A DNA stretch of 64,000 bases from Sporisorium sorghi. Its lineage: Eukaryota > Basidiomycota > Ustilaginomycetes > Ustilaginales > Ustilaginaceae. The notes below the pieces were generated by a model. That model was not told the DNA's origin and made no database searches. It worked only from the letters and a program-made list of their open reading frames with translations. The position numbers and the translations under genes are program-made. The stretch covers positions 491-64,490 of the forward strand of contig JALCCG010000005.1 in assembly GCA_023212695.1 (NCBI GenBank), read 5' to 3'. Shown here piece after piece: positions 9,676 to 21,300 of this stretch. The first letter of the stretch is position 1. Every line of letters starts with the position of its first letter.

Positions 9676-12204
9676 CTACAACCGGCTAGCCCCCTCTTGG
9701 CGAATCTTGAGACCCAACGCTCTGCCCACAATAGCATACTTTTCCGCCGCCTCCTGTATCCTCTTTTGCGTGCTCTTGCCTGCGCCGTGACCCGCATCGA
9801 TCTCGACGCGCAGCAGCAGCGGGTTTGGGTTGTTGGCCAGCTTGTGCTGCATCTCAGCCATCAGCTTGAACGAGTGCGCGGGGACGACGCGGTCATCATG
9901 GTCCGCGCACGCCAGCACCGTCGTGGGGTACACCTTGTTCGCGTCGACATTGTGCAGCGGCGAATACTTGTAGACGTAGTCGAAAATCTCCGGGTCTTCG
10001 GACGGGTTGCCGAAGTCGGCGCACCATGCTTTGCCGATCGTCCAGGTGTGGAACTTGAGCATGTCCATCACGCCCACATCAGCGATACCGGCTCCGATGC
10101 CGTGTTCAGGCAGCTGCTGGTTGATGCACGCTGCGACACCCAGTCCGCCATTCGACCCACCCGAGAGGATGATCTTGCCCTTGGCGGCGTACCCGCTCTC
10201 GTGCAGATACTTGGCCGCTGACAGCGCATCGTCAAACACGTTTTGCTTGTTGAGCAGCGTGCCCGCCTCGTGCCACTTGTCGCCGTACTCTCCACCGCCG
10301 CGGCAGTTGACAAACGCCAGCACGCCGTTGTACGACGAGATCCATGACATCATCGACGGCGAGAAGACGGGCGTGATGGGGATGTTGAAACCACCGTAGA
10401 AGTACAAGATCGCAGGAGCGCTGCCGTCCTTCGTGACTGTCTTGGGGTGCGTCACAAACATGGGCACTCGCGTTCCATCTTTGCTCTTGATGAATACCTG
10501 CTCCGAGACGAAGCCTTGCGCCTTGATGCCCTCGACCTGGGTATCGTAGTATGCAGTCTGCTTTGCCTTGGTCGCACTGGGCGCCGAGCCCGCCTGCCAA
10601 TCCAGTCGCACCACCTGGCCCGGGTTGACAAACGAGCCAAACTTGACAAACGCATGGTCGTCGCTGTGTCGTGCCGCAATCTGTTCGATAGTGCCTACCA
10701 GATCCGGCAGCAGCCGCTCGACCTGCTTGCCCGACTCGAGCTCGTACTGGTACAGCTCGTCCTTGACATCGCGCGAGTAGACCAGCAGCAGCTTGTTGTG
10801 ATCGATCACCTGCACCGACGACAGCAGCGCGTCCTTCTCCTCGGCAATCACATCGTGCAGTTCGACATCCTGACCCGTGAGCTCCCACACGTTGTCGGTC
10901 TGTCGGGCTTGCTTGGCAGGGTCGAGGTCGACCGAGACGAGGCGGTAGTTGGGAGCATCTTTGTTGGTCATGAAGTAGAAGCGGTTGCCCTTGTTGGTGA
11001 CGTAGTTGAGCACATACTTGAAAGAGAGGGCGAGCGGGATCCACTTGAGCTCGTTGGAAGCAGCGAGACCCTGGTCCTGCAACGGGAGCACGTAGACGCG
11101 CTCCTTGGTGTCGGTGTCCTTGCTGTTGTAGAGCAGCAGGAACTTGCCGTCGTGCGAGACGTTGGTGCTCCACATCGACTCGGGCACCTTGAGATCCTTG
11201 CTGACCACCAGCACGTCTTCGGACTGAGGCGTGCCAATGCGGTGGTACCAGAGCTGGGCGTCCTTGTTGGCGTCGGTCTCCGTACCCTTGTCGGATACGG
11301 ATGCGGAAGGGTAGGTCTGGTAGAAGAGACCCTTGTCGTCGTGCGTGAAAGCGGCGCCAGAGAACTTGACGTTTTCCAGCTTGTCCGCCAGACGATCCTT
11401 GCCTCCCGTGGCATCGACATACTTGGCAAGCTCGTCCTTGGACAGCTTGATGGTGCCGTTTGCGTTGTAGTGCGCATCGTCGAGCTTGAATGGCTTGGCG
11501 GTCTCGCGCACAAAGATCTCGACCCAGTCACTGCCACTCTTGCTGATGCCGTATGCCATGTACTTGGCCGAGTGCGAGAAGGTGGTAAAGCTGAGGGCTA
11601 CGGTGCCGTCGGCGCTGAGGAGGTTCGAATCGAAAAAGATCTCGCCGATGGGATCGCGCTGGTTCTTGCCTGCATTGGCATCAACCTCCTGCTTGCTGGC
11701 GCGGTAGATGAGCGACTGCGGCGAAAGACCAGAGTTGAAGCTGTAGTAGTACTTGCCGTCGCCCTTGAGCGAAGGACACGAGAAGCGGGCAAAGTCAAAG
11801 TTCTTCTGGATGCGAGACTTGAGGATGTCAAGGTCGGGCTGGCAACCATCGAGGTAGTCTTGGGCGAGCTTGGCCTGAGCATGGACCCAATCCTTGGTCT
11901 CTTGCGATTGGGAGGGTGGCTGTTCGAGCCAGATGTAGGGTTCGGGTACGGTGACGGATCCTTTGGCGGCCGACTTGTAGGTCAAGGAAGCCTTGTCGTC
12001 ACGACGAGCTTGCGGGTAAGGGTTGGGCTGCGTCTTCCATCCTGGAGCGTTTTGGGTCGACATCCTGGCTGGAGTGGTTGAAAGGAAGCGTCGGCTAGAT
12101 GGAGGTGTATGCGTGGACAAGAGGCAAACAAGCAGAAGCGATCTAGGGACGCGGTTCAAGCCTCGGAGTGGAGCGAATGGTCTCGAAGTGAGTCCGCTCA
12201 ACAT
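9676..12204 (-). CDS. Prolyl oligopeptidase (S9A family), possibly with mitochondrial leader
   Basis: This serine peptidase cleaves short peptides after proline. The N-terminal beta-propeller region begins with PEPYIWLEQPPSQSQETKDWV. The C-terminal alpha/beta hydrolase carries GGSNGGLGVAACIN with the nucleophile Ser (codon 10153-10155), the Asp-containing ADHDDRVVP loop, and the His in DAGHGAG. Two in-frame starts are plausible. The ATG at 12204 gives 842 residues with an Arg/Ser-rich leader ending in RRFLSTTPARM, typical of mitochondrial presequences. The ATG at 12063 gives a 795-residue cytosolic form starting MSTQNAPGW. The frame stays open further upstream to about 12612, but that stretch shows no domain and precedes a divergent promoter. 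Family assignment is firm; dual localisation is inference. Confidence 0.92.
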   Translation of the reverse strand: MLSGLTSRPFAPLRGLNRVPRSLLLVCLLSTHTPPSSRRFLSTTPARMSTQNAPGWKTQPNPYPQARRDDKASLTYKSAAKGSVTVPEPYIWLEQPPSQSQETKDWVHAQAKLAQDYLDGCQPDLDILKSRIQKNFDFARFSCPSLKGDGKYYYSFNSGLSPQSLIYRASKQEVDANAGKNQRDPIGEIFFDSNLLSADGTVALSFTTFSHSAKYMAYGISKSGSDWVEIFVRETAKPFKLDDAHYNANGTIKLSKDELAKYVDATGGKDRLADKLENVKFSGAAFTHDDKGLFYQTYPSASVSDKGTETDANKDAQLWYHRIGTPQSEDVLVVSKDLKVPESMWSTNVSHDGKFLLLYNSKDTDTKERVYVLPLQDQGLAASNELKWIPLALSFKYVLNYVTNKGNRFYFMTNKDAPNYRLVSVDLDPAKQARQTDNVWELTGQDVELHDVIAEEKDALLSSVQVIDHNKLLLVYSRDVKDELYQYELESGKQVERLLPDLVGTIEQIAARHSDDHAFVKFGSFVNPGQVVRLDWQAGSAPSATKAKQTAYYDTQVEGIKAQGFVSEQVFIKSKDGTRVPMFVTHPKTVTKDGSAPAILYFYGGFNIPITPVFSPSMMSWISSYNGVLAFVNCRGGGEYGDKWHEAGTLLNKQNVFDDALSAAKYLHESGYAAKGKIILSGGSNGGLGVAACINQQLPEHGIGAGIADVGVMDMLKFHTWTIGKAWCADFGNPSEDPEIFDYVYKYSPLHNVDANKVYPTTVLACADHDDRVVPAHSFKLMAEMQHKLANNPNPLLLRVEIDAGHGAGKSTQKRIQEAAEKYAIVGRALGLKIRQEGASRL

Positions 12205-13141
12205 GAGATGATGGTGGAGAGGAGAGGAGAGGAGCGAAGAGAGAGGCGAATGATGTGGCAGTGCAAAGTTATGCTCAGTGGCTTTTGGGCTGTGTGCTCT
12301 TCCGTCGCTGCTCGTGATGAGGTTGTCGACAGCTGTGGGGACGACGGAAGAGCCGAAAACGGAGCGACGTCGTCCGCAAGTGAACAGGCCCAAGCGTACA
12401 GTAAATTTAGACTCGAGACTGACGTGGACCCTGAAAATGAGCTCAGCTTTCTCTGCCGGTTCAGCCGATTTCGTTTGGGTCAAAGCATCGGGCGATCCTA
12501 CACTCAGCGATGCGAAGAATGAATTCCGAGCTGCATTCAAAAGACCCCCTTGCTGCTCGCCACCTCTCATCGACTGCAGTACATACCTCTTGACGCTCAG
12601 CTGAACCGTCACAGACAGCCACTGTATGTGTCACCGTCGCTGCCATCAGCAATGTGTGTTCACCTACTTTGCTTCGACATGTCGAGAGGACGACCGCGGC
12701 ACCAAAAGCAAACGGACCTTCGCTGCCCCTTAACGAGCCCATGAATCCCGAACAAAAATGAAAAATCGCAATTCAAGAGCGCGTTTTGCTGCCAGCCCGA
12801 CGCGCGTGCTGCTGAGCTGTGAACGGGAAGTGTTGGTTTCGAGTTTTCCTTGCGATTCATCGAGGCGCGTCAACTGCATTTTGCCTTTCGCTGGCCGCCA
12901 AGCTGTTTCTTTGTTTTTTTGTTTTTTTTTTTTTCTTTTCTGAGTTCTACAGTAGACTGGCAGCCTGGCAGCCTGGCTTGCGGGACTTGGCTCAGAGAGA
13001 CCAACACTTTTCTATTGAATTTTTGAAGGACGACAGACGCCATTCGCGCGGATTCGGCCACAGAGAGAGTAGACAGCCAGCCAAGTCAACTCACTCGGGA
13101 TCGCCGGAGTGCAAAGCAACACACACTCAAACGGCGTCTTT

Positions 13142-13173
<32 letters not shown>

Positions 13174-13480
13174 GGGCGATTCGGAGCTCTTTTCTCTCAC
13201 CAACGACCATCACCAGCTCGACTGGTTCTACAGTACACCGATCGGACTCGCCGCTGCTTTTGCTCCTGCATCATCACAAACAAGACCGTCGCACCGCCGC
13301 AGTATTGCCGCAGTATTGACCCAACCATCACATCTTTCGACCGGCACTCTTCCGACCCTGTTCTCGTGATCAGCACCGAAGCATCATCCGACATTGACGC
13401 GCGCAACTTGGTGACTGCACATACACACCCTCAGCCAATCCCGCGCGCACACCCGCAGCATCTCGCGCGCACGCACAGCC
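12205..13480. other. Divergent promoter region between prolyl oligopeptidase and CDK1
   Basis: This 1.3 kb region holds T-rich tracts at 12908-12939 and 13139-13173 (the latter interrupted by one C), and long CA-rich leader DNA before the CDK1 ATG. Small frames crossing the T tracts translate to poly-Phe or poly-Lys and are not genes. Confidence 0.55.
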
Positions 13481-14532
13481 ATGGACAACTACCAGAGGAT
13501 CGAAAAGGTCGGCGAAGGTATGTTCTGCTATTAGCACATGACAACCTTGATCGCCAGAGACTGACGCCTTGCTCACTCTACCACTCAAACAGGTACATAT
13601 GGTGTCGTATACAAAGCCAGGGACCTCACACCAGGCGCCAACGGTCGCATCGTTGCGCTCAAAAAGATTCGTCTCGAGGCCGAAGACGAAGGCGTGCCTT
13701 CCACAGCCATTCGCGAGATCTCATTACTCAAAGAGCTTCGAGATGACAACATCGTAAGGTTAGTGTGCCTCTCCAACACAATCCATTCACAAAGACATCG
13801 CTACTGACACTCGCTTTTTGTTTCTATCTATGCTGCAGACTCTTCGACATTGTGCACCAGGAAAGCAAGCTCTACCTCGTATTCGAGTTCCTCGACCTCG
13901 ACCTGCGCAAATACATGGACAACGTCTCGCGGAATCGCGGCGGCGAGGGCATGGGGCCCGAAATCGTCCGCAAGTTTACGTATCAGCTCATCCGCGGGCT
14001 GTACTACTGCCACGCGCACCGCATCCTCCACCGCGACCTGAAGCCGCAGAACCTGCTCATCGACAAGGAGGGCAACCTCAAGCTCGCCGACTTTGGTCTT
14101 GCGCGTGCGTTTGGTATCCCGCTGCGCACTTACACGCACGAGGTGGTCACGCTGTGGTACCGTGCACCTGAAGTGCTGCTGGGTTCGCGCCACTACAGCA
14201 CTGCGATTGATATGTGGTCCGTGGGCTGCATCTTTGCCGAGATGGCTATGCGCCATCCGTTGTTCCCCGGCGATTCGGAGATTGACGAGATCTTCAAGAT
14301 TTTTAGGACGCTGGGTACGCCGACGGATGAGGTGTGGCCGGGGGTGCAGCAGCTGCCGGATTATAAGGACAGCTTTCCCAAGTGGGCGGGCAGACCGCTG
14401 CGCGAGTCGGTGCCGAAGCTGGATGAGGCGGGACTGGATCTGCTCGAGGGCATGCTGGTGTACGATCCGGCTGGGCGGACGTCGGCAAAGAGGAGCTTGA
14501 TGCATCCTTACTTTAGGCAGCTTCTGGCGTGA
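13481..14532 (+). CDS. CDK1: Cyclin-dependent kinase 1 (Cdc28/Cdc2), three exons
   Basis: The spliced product of 298 residues is the mitotic cyclin-dependent kinase that drives G1/S and G2/M with B-type cyclins. Exon 1 is 13481-13517, exon 2 13593-13758 and exon 3 13839-14532. The introns are 75 bp (GTATGT...CAG) and 80 bp (GTTAGT...CAG). The Gly-rich loop GEGTYGVVY, with the inhibitory Thr/Tyr pair, spans the first junction. The PSTAIRE cyclin-binding helix is exact, followed by [19 protein letters not shown], a T-loop with [18 protein letters not shown], and [12 protein letters not shown]. An exact PSTAIRE, rather than the Pho85 or Cdk7 variants, identifies CDK1. A frame opened at 13765 covers only exon 3 plus intron and misses the kinase N-lobe. 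Confidence 0.95.
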
Positions 14533-14819
14533 GTTGCATCGGGATTGGTGCATTCACCCCGCAGCTTCCTCCTCGCATCCTGCCGTTCACACTCGCCGTG
14601 CTCTGTCTCATACCATCTCCTTGACGGGCTGCTTGCTCGTGTCTCATCCTGCTGTACACTCTATGCTTTCAGACTCGTTTTTCGCTTGCCATTCCAAGAT
14701 CTCCTCTCTCTGTTCTTCCCAGCAATGTGGAATCGACTCTCAGCGTAGCCCTTGAAACACGCTCTCAGACCGACACAGCGACATTCAGCACTTCGAGCGA
14801 ACACCAGTGACATTTAGCC

Positions 14820-16487
14820 CTACAAACTGTGCAGCAGCAACGAGCTCGCCTGCCCAAGCTCCCACAGCGACACGCCCGCCTGCACCTCGTCATCCCCTTC
14901 CAAGGCCGCCAACCGTTCCTTGGTCGTCGATGGCAACGGCACATGCATCCTCCAATAGATCTGATCCCCGGGCTTGACGCCATACCCTTGCCTCTCCTTC
15001 GTCGTCTGCTGCGTGACCGTCTCGGTGTAGTCGAAGTACGCTTCACCGTCCTGTTTAGTGTCAACGATGACGCCGTCGTGGTCGGTGAGGACGTTGGTGA
15101 TGGTGTGCATTGTGACGGGTTCGCCGGGGGCGCGGAGGAAGGGGAGGAGTGCGGAGTCGGAGGAGGGTGAGGAGCGGGTGTGCAGCTCCTTGGCTTCGTA
15201 CGGGTCGGCGGGTGCGGGGACGGGGACGCCCTGGCCTGTGGAGCGGGAGATCCAGAAGAGCGGATAGCGGTAGCCGTACATGGGCAGGCCCATGAGCAGT
15301 TTACCGCGGATCAGGGCGAGCTCGTCGTCTGGCTGCTGCGTCGCTTCGCTGCTTGGCTGGGCGGTGGAGGAGGAGGGAGCGTCGACAGAGGCTTCGTCGA
15401 GCTCCTCTTGCACGGAAAAGTCGGAGTAGGCGAGTGGGTTGCTCGGGTCGTGCAGTCGCTCCACCTCGTCATCCTCCTCTGCTGCAGCGACCTCCGCTCG
15501 TGTTTCGGCCTGCGCCTGCTTCTGCGCTCTAGCCACCTTCGCCCGCGCCGCCGCCCGCGTCGCCTCCTCGATCATCCTCACATTTTCCGCAATCCACTTG
15601 CCACTCGTATTCGGTCCCGGCTGCCTCAAGCTCCCTCGCTTCGCCCCCCTCAACGGACTGTCCTTGGGGAAATCTTTCCCACTAACCCCGCTAACCCGCC
15701 CGCCCGCACTCGACATATCGTACGTCATGACCGAGAAATAATCCACCACCTGCGCGAGCTGCGGGATCGACTGCACGATCATCGCGTTCTGACTTTTTTG
15801 CATCCTATCCAGCTTTTCCCCGCCCAGCGAGTACTCGGTGCGGAGGGGCGGCAGCACCACCGTGAGCGTTTTCCCCCCCAATGCAGCAGAGAGCGCCTGG
15901 ACAGGCTCGAACAGCAGATGCGATGCAGCGGACTCGAGCACGATGCCGTCGTAACCGCGCGCGGCGATTTCGTCCACGATGAGCGAGGCGAGCCGCTGCC
16001 AGTTGGTGGGGTTTGAGAGCAAGTTGGCGTAGTCGGCCTGCTGCCAGGCGTCGAGGTAGAAGCGCGGGGTGATGTTGAAGTGAGACTCGCGCTGGTGGCG
16101 CGCCAACCACGCTTCTTCCGCTGCTCCTGGTGGGCCGCCGCTCAGCACGTACGTCGCTTCGTCATCGGAGGATTCGGTGCTGGTGACAGAGGTGGGGGAG
16201 ACAAGCACGGTGTACCACACGGGCGAGACCATGTCGATCTTGGACGCATACCGGTCCACCATTTCGAGGCCTTGCGCGTTCCATGGCGTGATGTACGCGA
16301 GAACGGTGCGGTTGGTGACTTTGTGCGTGACGCCGTCGAGCTCCGGCTGGATGCGGATGTACTCGTCCGTTTCGTATACTGCGGGAGGTGGTGGGGTGGT
16401 TGAGGCGATGGTAGAGGTGAGGGTGAAGAGCAGGGCGAAGAGGTGGAGCAGCCAGCGACCGCTTGGGGATGGTGGGATGGCGAGCAT
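14820..16487 (-). CDS. Chitinase-domain-containing protein 1-like (GH18 fold, secretory)
   Basis: The 555-residue protein has a hydrophobic N-terminal signal (about residues 10-30) and a GH18-like barrel resembling animal CHID1. TVLAYITPWNAQGLEM opens the barrel, YDGIVLE stands where active chitinases have DGxDxDxE, and LLMGLPMYGYRYP is a typical GH18 strand. The Asp residues of the catalytic motif are mostly absent and only the last acid remains, so chitinase activity is doubtful and a carbohydrate-binding role is more likely. Acidic and Ala/Arg-rich insertions lie between about residues 310 and 390. The ATG at 16487 is just before the signal sequence. The gene converges on CDK1 (287 bp between stops). 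Confidence 0.85.
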   Translation of the reverse strand: MLAIPPSPSGRWLLHLFALLFTLTSTIASTTPPPPAVYETDEYIRIQPELDGVTHKVTNRTVLAYITPWNAQGLEMVDRYASKIDMVSPVWYTVLVSPTSVTSTESSDDEATYVLSGGPPGAAEEAWLARHQRESHFNITPRFYLDAWQQADYANLLSNPTNWQRLASLIVDEIAARGYDGIVLESAASHLLFEPVQALSAALGGKTLTVVLPPLRTEYSLGGEKLDRMQKSQNAMIVQSIPQLAQVVDYFSVMTYDMSSAGGRVSGVSGKDFPKDSPLRGAKRGSLRQPGPNTSGKWIAENVRMIEEATRAAARAKVARAQKQAQAETRAEVAAAEEDDEVERLHDPSNPLAYSDFSVQEELDEASVDAPSSSTAQPSSEATQQPDDELALIRGKLLMGLPMYGYRYPLFWISRSTGQGVPVPAPADPYEAKELHTRSSPSSDSALLPFLRAPGEPVTMHTITNVLTDHDGVIVDTKQDGEAYFDYTETVTQQTTKERQGYGVKPGDQIYWRMHVPLPSTTKERLAALEGDDEVQAGVSLWELGQASSLLLHSL

Positions 16488-16745
16488 GGCTCAGACCTCT
16501 TGCCAGGTTGCCAGATCCTACCAGATGGCGATGATGGTGGTGGGTCGGAGTGAAGGTGGGCACGGATGATGGTCCAAGCTGAAATCAACTCGTGGGACGG
16601 CACAAAATGGACGAATGCGGAGAAGCTCGGGAACTTTTTTCGGTCAAAGGCTCATCACGATCTTCTGATTTCGACCAAGACCGTCGAGCAGAACGAACAC
16701 TTTGACATTACTGAACACTCTATCTGAATTGCTTTGTCGCTGATT

Positions 16746-17859
16746 CTAAAGCACCTTCTCCTTAGCAGCCTCAACCACTCTATCCGCCGCCTTCTCTCCA
16801 CCCAGCAGCCTCTCCTGGATCCAGTCAAAGGCGAAATCAACCACGTGCTCCACCGGCTCGTCAAACATGAACGGCAGCGCAGGCACGAACAGCAACCCGG
16901 CCACCGTCGGACCCGCTGCGCGAATGCGCTGACTCTTTGCTTTAGCAAACAGTGGAGCCGAGTAGCGCACGATGCTGTGGATCGTGAATGCCGGCAGCGC
17001 CATCGACGCGATGCTCTGGAAGACGGCCTGTCGCGCCATTGTGAGCCCGACATGCGTCGCCTCCGAGACCTTGTTGGGGTCGACACCGGCGTGGTGGCCC
17101 TGCTCGGCAAGCCGCTGAGTGTGTCGCTTGCGCAGCTCGGCTTTCTCGGACGGCGACAGGGCGGAGAGCGTCTTGGCATCGAGGACCTTTTCCAGCGGCA
17201 GGTTCTCCTTGACCGACTCGAGAGCGGTGTTGGCGTACTTGGCCGCCTCGCTCTCGAGCTCCTGCAGCGGTCCTTTGGAGGAGGAGAACGTGGTTGATGC
17301 CAGCGCCTCGTACTGCTTGGCCGCTTTGTAGCCGGCATAAAACACGTCGCCGATGACATAGGTCCACGAAATGGCGTACGCGCCCCTCACGACAGCCGGC
17401 CGCGTGAGCGGACGGAACGCCTCTCCCAGCTCCGAGCTGAACGCGACATAGCGATACGATGCGCTTATAGCGGTCTTCAAACGAGCCGTGTACGCAGCGT
17501 ATCGAGCAGGGCCATTATCGAGGTCGATGATCTCCGAGGTCGAGTCGGAAGCCGAAGACGACGAGAGAGTGGGTGTTGCGAGACCCGATTCCGAGGAAGG
17601 TGGGCTTGCGCTGGTGTTGGAAGACAGCAGAGACGACGAGGCTTTGAACGAGCTTTGGTGAAGCACGCCTGCACGATCAGAGGTGATGGTCAGGACGAGT
17701 CAGCAACGGGTCGATGGCAGGATGACGAGAAAAATAAAAAATAAAAAATAAAAAAATAAAAAATAAAAAATAGGACTCACCTTGAAGCTGCAATCCCAGT
17801 CCGCTGAGCCCGAACATGGGGATGAAGCGCTGTGGTTCTGTCGATAGGATGTCCAGCAT
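16746..17859 (-). CDS. MTFP1/MTP18-like mitochondrial inner-membrane protein, two exons
   Basis: The spliced protein (333 residues) resembles mitochondrial fission process protein 1. It has a conserved SSELGEAFRPLTRPAVVRGAYAIS-type segment, a middle insertion rich in Ala/Glu/Ser, then VFQSIASMALPAFTIHSIVR and a PALPFMFDEPVEHVVDF ending. Exon 1 (17859-17781) begins MLDILSTEPQRFIP. The intron (17669-17780, GTGAGT...CAG, 112 bp) contains an A5-7/T repeat, and exon 2 is 17668-16746. The junction falls within a Gly codon. In animals the family sits in the inner membrane and affects fission; that role here is by homology only. The N-terminal region (about 35-75) is Ser-rich and not conserved. Confidence 0.85.
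17731..17772. repeat. A-rich (A5-7 T)n simple repeat inside an intron
   Basis: The plus strand carries repeated AAAAAT units, seven or so in a row, lying within the single intron of the MTFP1-like gene (17669-17780). Length polymorphism is likely. Confidence 0.8.
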
Positions 17860-18378
17860 GTTGACTCGGCTGCGCCGATGATCCAAATCGATCTATCGAG
17901 ATCGACGGATAGAGGTGATGTTGGGAGGATGGAGGACGAGAAGATAGAAGAAGCGGATGGCCCGTGTGACAAAATGAACTCACTCGTCTCTCACAGTCGG
18001 GGCCGCCCGCCTTTTTTCTGCATCGAGCGAGAAATCACACGTGTGAACGTTGTGGAGGAGTGGTCGACCGAAATCCGCGAACGGGCCGAGCCGTCACACG
18101 CTCCTTGGCGGCGGATGGGCCTGCAACCAAGACCAAAATCGCGACCTCCGACACGCTCAACAGCTTCTTCACGCATCACTTGAACGGAACTCGATCCGAT
18201 TCACCCCTTCACTCGCGCTCCCTCTCCCTCTCCCTCTCGACACAACCTCGAGAGTCCTCTTCTGTTCTTCTCTACGCCAGTGGGTCGGAACATTTCCGTC
18301 TCTGACTCTTCAGGGCATCGACTCGGAGCGACACGGACGAACCGCTTTGGCCCAGTCAGATGAAGCTCAGTCGACACC
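17860..18378. other. Divergent promoter between MTFP1-like gene and VPS18
   Basis: This 519 bp region shows no coding signal. It includes CTC-rich pyrimidine DNA at about 18211-18240, just upstream of the VPS18 leader. Confidence 0.5.
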
Positions 18379-21300
18379 ATGTTTGACGACTTTGTCCAGA
18401 GCTCATCGTCACAGAACACCTCGCTACCACCACGGAACACCAGCAGGAACTACAACGCAGCAGACAGTCACAATGTTAACGGCCACTATACAAACGCATC
18501 ATCTCGCTTCGATACCTCGATCAGTGATGGGTTCGAAAACGATCACTACGGCGCCGGCCGAGGCGACGACGCTGCGCACGACGGCTTTGGCTCCTCCCTA
18601 CTCGACCCCATCGCCGCACTCGAGACTGGATTCGTATCTTGCGATGCGGGACCATCATCGCATTCCGAGCCCATCTTCCAGCTAGGCAGGGTCCAGTACG
18701 ACGCCTTTTCAGCTCCACTCGCTCTCATGACCGTCTCGTCCAACATCCTCACCATGTGTCTCTATGCATACCCAAATCCATCTCAATCCGCCAATCCTTT
18801 TCCAACCGCTCCACCAAAGCTCGTTCGCATCAACCTCGATGATCCAGAAAGGACGCAAGAAGCTGACGTCCCCATCCCACCCACGCCGCGATCTGCCCGA
18901 AACGCACCACCACCAGATCCAAGCACCGCCGGTCCACACAAGATGTTTGCCGATCCCTCCGGACTGCATCTCCTGCTCACCATGCGCAACGGCGACAACT
19001 ACTACTGGGCCAGCGGATGGAGGAAAGCGCGCCTTTTGCCCAAGCTCAAAGGTCACATCATCGAGAGCGTCGCATGGAACAGGGACGCCAACTCTTCCCA
19101 CACTGGCGGCTCAGGGGCTTCAGCAGCGCGCAAACGTCTCGCCAACTCCAGCCCTAGCCTCTCTTCCACTCGCCAAATCCTTCTCGGTACAAGGTCAGGA
19201 GACATTTACGAAGCTGTCATCACCGCTCCTATCGGCAGCGACCCGGACGAAGGCGACATTTTCGACAAGATTGCCCGTCGAACAGCTGGCAATGGCGCCG
19301 AACGAGGCGATGTCGACCGTGCTGTGCGTCGCATGACCACTTTGCCAGAGCGTCAACCCGTCACTGGTCTCGCCGCCGAGTTCTTCCCTCGTACATCCTC
19401 CTCCTCGGCCAATTCGTCAACATCAACTCCGACATCGGCATCCAGCGAGCTGCGTCGGGCTGTTGTCATCGCCACCACAAGCACGCGCATCTACGAGTAC
19501 GTCGGCATCCTCGCAAAACCACGCACAGACGAGCACGACGCTCAGTCGCTCTACGGCAAGCTCTTTCTGCCTTACCGCGGCGACTCTTCCCCCAACCTCA
19601 AATCCGAGCTCCCCGGCGACTTGCCCTATTCGGAACTGCACACATGGACCCCCGCCTCTTCCAAACACATTTCGGCCCTGGCTTGGCTCACCGGCCCTGG
19701 CGTCTACCACGGCACGCTCTTTTACCCGGCTGACGCAACAGCAGGCGACAGCGTCATTGAAACCGCCAATCTTCTGCCATACCCAGCCATCGCCATCGAA
19801 GACGAGAACAGCGCCACACCTACCAAACGTCGCAGTCGACTCAGCACAGCCTCCAATGGCGATCAGAGTGCTTTCGGTCACAACGGTGCACCAATCACCG
19901 AGATCCCGCTCAGCATCGCCTTGACCGAGTTCCACTTCGTCTTGCTCTATCAGGATCGCGTCATGGCCATCGGCTCGCTTGACGACCAGGTCATCTTTGA
20001 AGAGGCTCTTCCCCTCAAGCCCAACGAGCGCGTCATTGGCACCGCTGTCGATGTTGCCAAACGCACCTACTGGATCTACACAGACGCCAGCATTTTCGAG
20101 CTTGTCCTTCGCGACGAGGACCGCCACGTCTGGCGCGTCCACTTGGATCGAGGCTCGTTCGACACGGCGCTCAAGTACGCCAAGCCAGGCATTCAGCGTG
20201 GGACAGTCCTCTCGTTTCAAGGCGACCGCTTCTTTGTCGAGGGCAAGTACGTTCAGGCTGCTCAGTGCTATGCGCAGACGTTCATGCGTGCATTCGAGGA
20301 GATCGTCTTGCGTTTCACGGATGCCGAGCAACGTGATGCGCTGCGGTACTACCTCGTCATGCGCCTCGAGCGGCTCGACAAGACGTACGACGTTGCACAG
20401 CGCATCATGCTCGCGACCTGGCTCGTCGAAATCTACCTCAGCAAGATCAACCAGCTCGAGGACGTGGCTGCGGCCGAAGCAGCGAGCCAGGACGTCGACA
20501 ACTACCGCCTCGAGATCACCATGATCACCGAAGAGCTCCATCAGTTCCTCTCCACCTACCGCTCGCTGCTCGACGCGCAGACCGCGTTCGACCTCATCAA
20601 GAAGCACGGCCGATCCGACGTCTACCTACATTTTGCTTCGGTCATTGGCGACCACGACCGCATCGTGCGCCACCACATCCAGGCCAAGCACTGGACCAAG
20701 GCTATCGACGCCATCAACAAGCAGCACTCGCTCGAGCTCTACTACAGCTTTGCATCCGTGCTCATGCGACACGCGCCCGCCCAGACCGTCGACTGCTGGA
20801 CACGCCAGCGCGATTTGGATGCACGCAAGTTGATCCCGGCTTTGCTGCAGCACAAGCCGGACTTGGATCTGGGCGAGACGGATCAGGCGGTCAAGTATCT
20901 CAACGGCGTCATTGCCGGCAAAAACGGAAGCAAGGACAGCGCCATCCACAACTTGCTTCTCACGCTGCTGGCCCGCCGTGCGTCGCGCTACCCGAAGCGA
21001 CTCGAGACCAAGCAGGAGCTGCTGCGCTTCATCGACGAAGCCAAGGCGAATCCATTGACGGGTCATCCGTACTTTGATCTCGACTACGCACTCCGCACGT
21101 GTCTGTCGCAAGGGCAGATGGAGGCGTGTGTGCGCATCTACGCCAAGATGGGCCTGTTCGAGTCGGCGGTAGAGCTGGCGATCCGGGAAGGCGAGATCGA
21201 GCTCGCCTGCAGCTGTGCCGACATGGCCGAGTCGATGGACCGCGATCTGCGCAAGAAGCTCTGGCTCAAGGTTGCCAAGGAAGTTGTGCGCACGGCTGCG

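Noticed and set aside
10447..12081. 544-residue plus-strand open frame antisense to prolyl oligopeptidase
   Set aside because: It mirrors the high-GC codon pattern of the real gene on the other strand, is Leu/Val/Arg-rich and has no domain.
12205..12612. N-terminal extension of prolyl oligopeptidase
   Set aside because: The frame is open but without conserved sequence, and it overlaps the divergent promoter; the leader from 12204 is the more credible start.
13109..13369. Frame with poly-Phe before CDK1
   Set aside because: Product of the poly(T) tract in the CDK1 leader.
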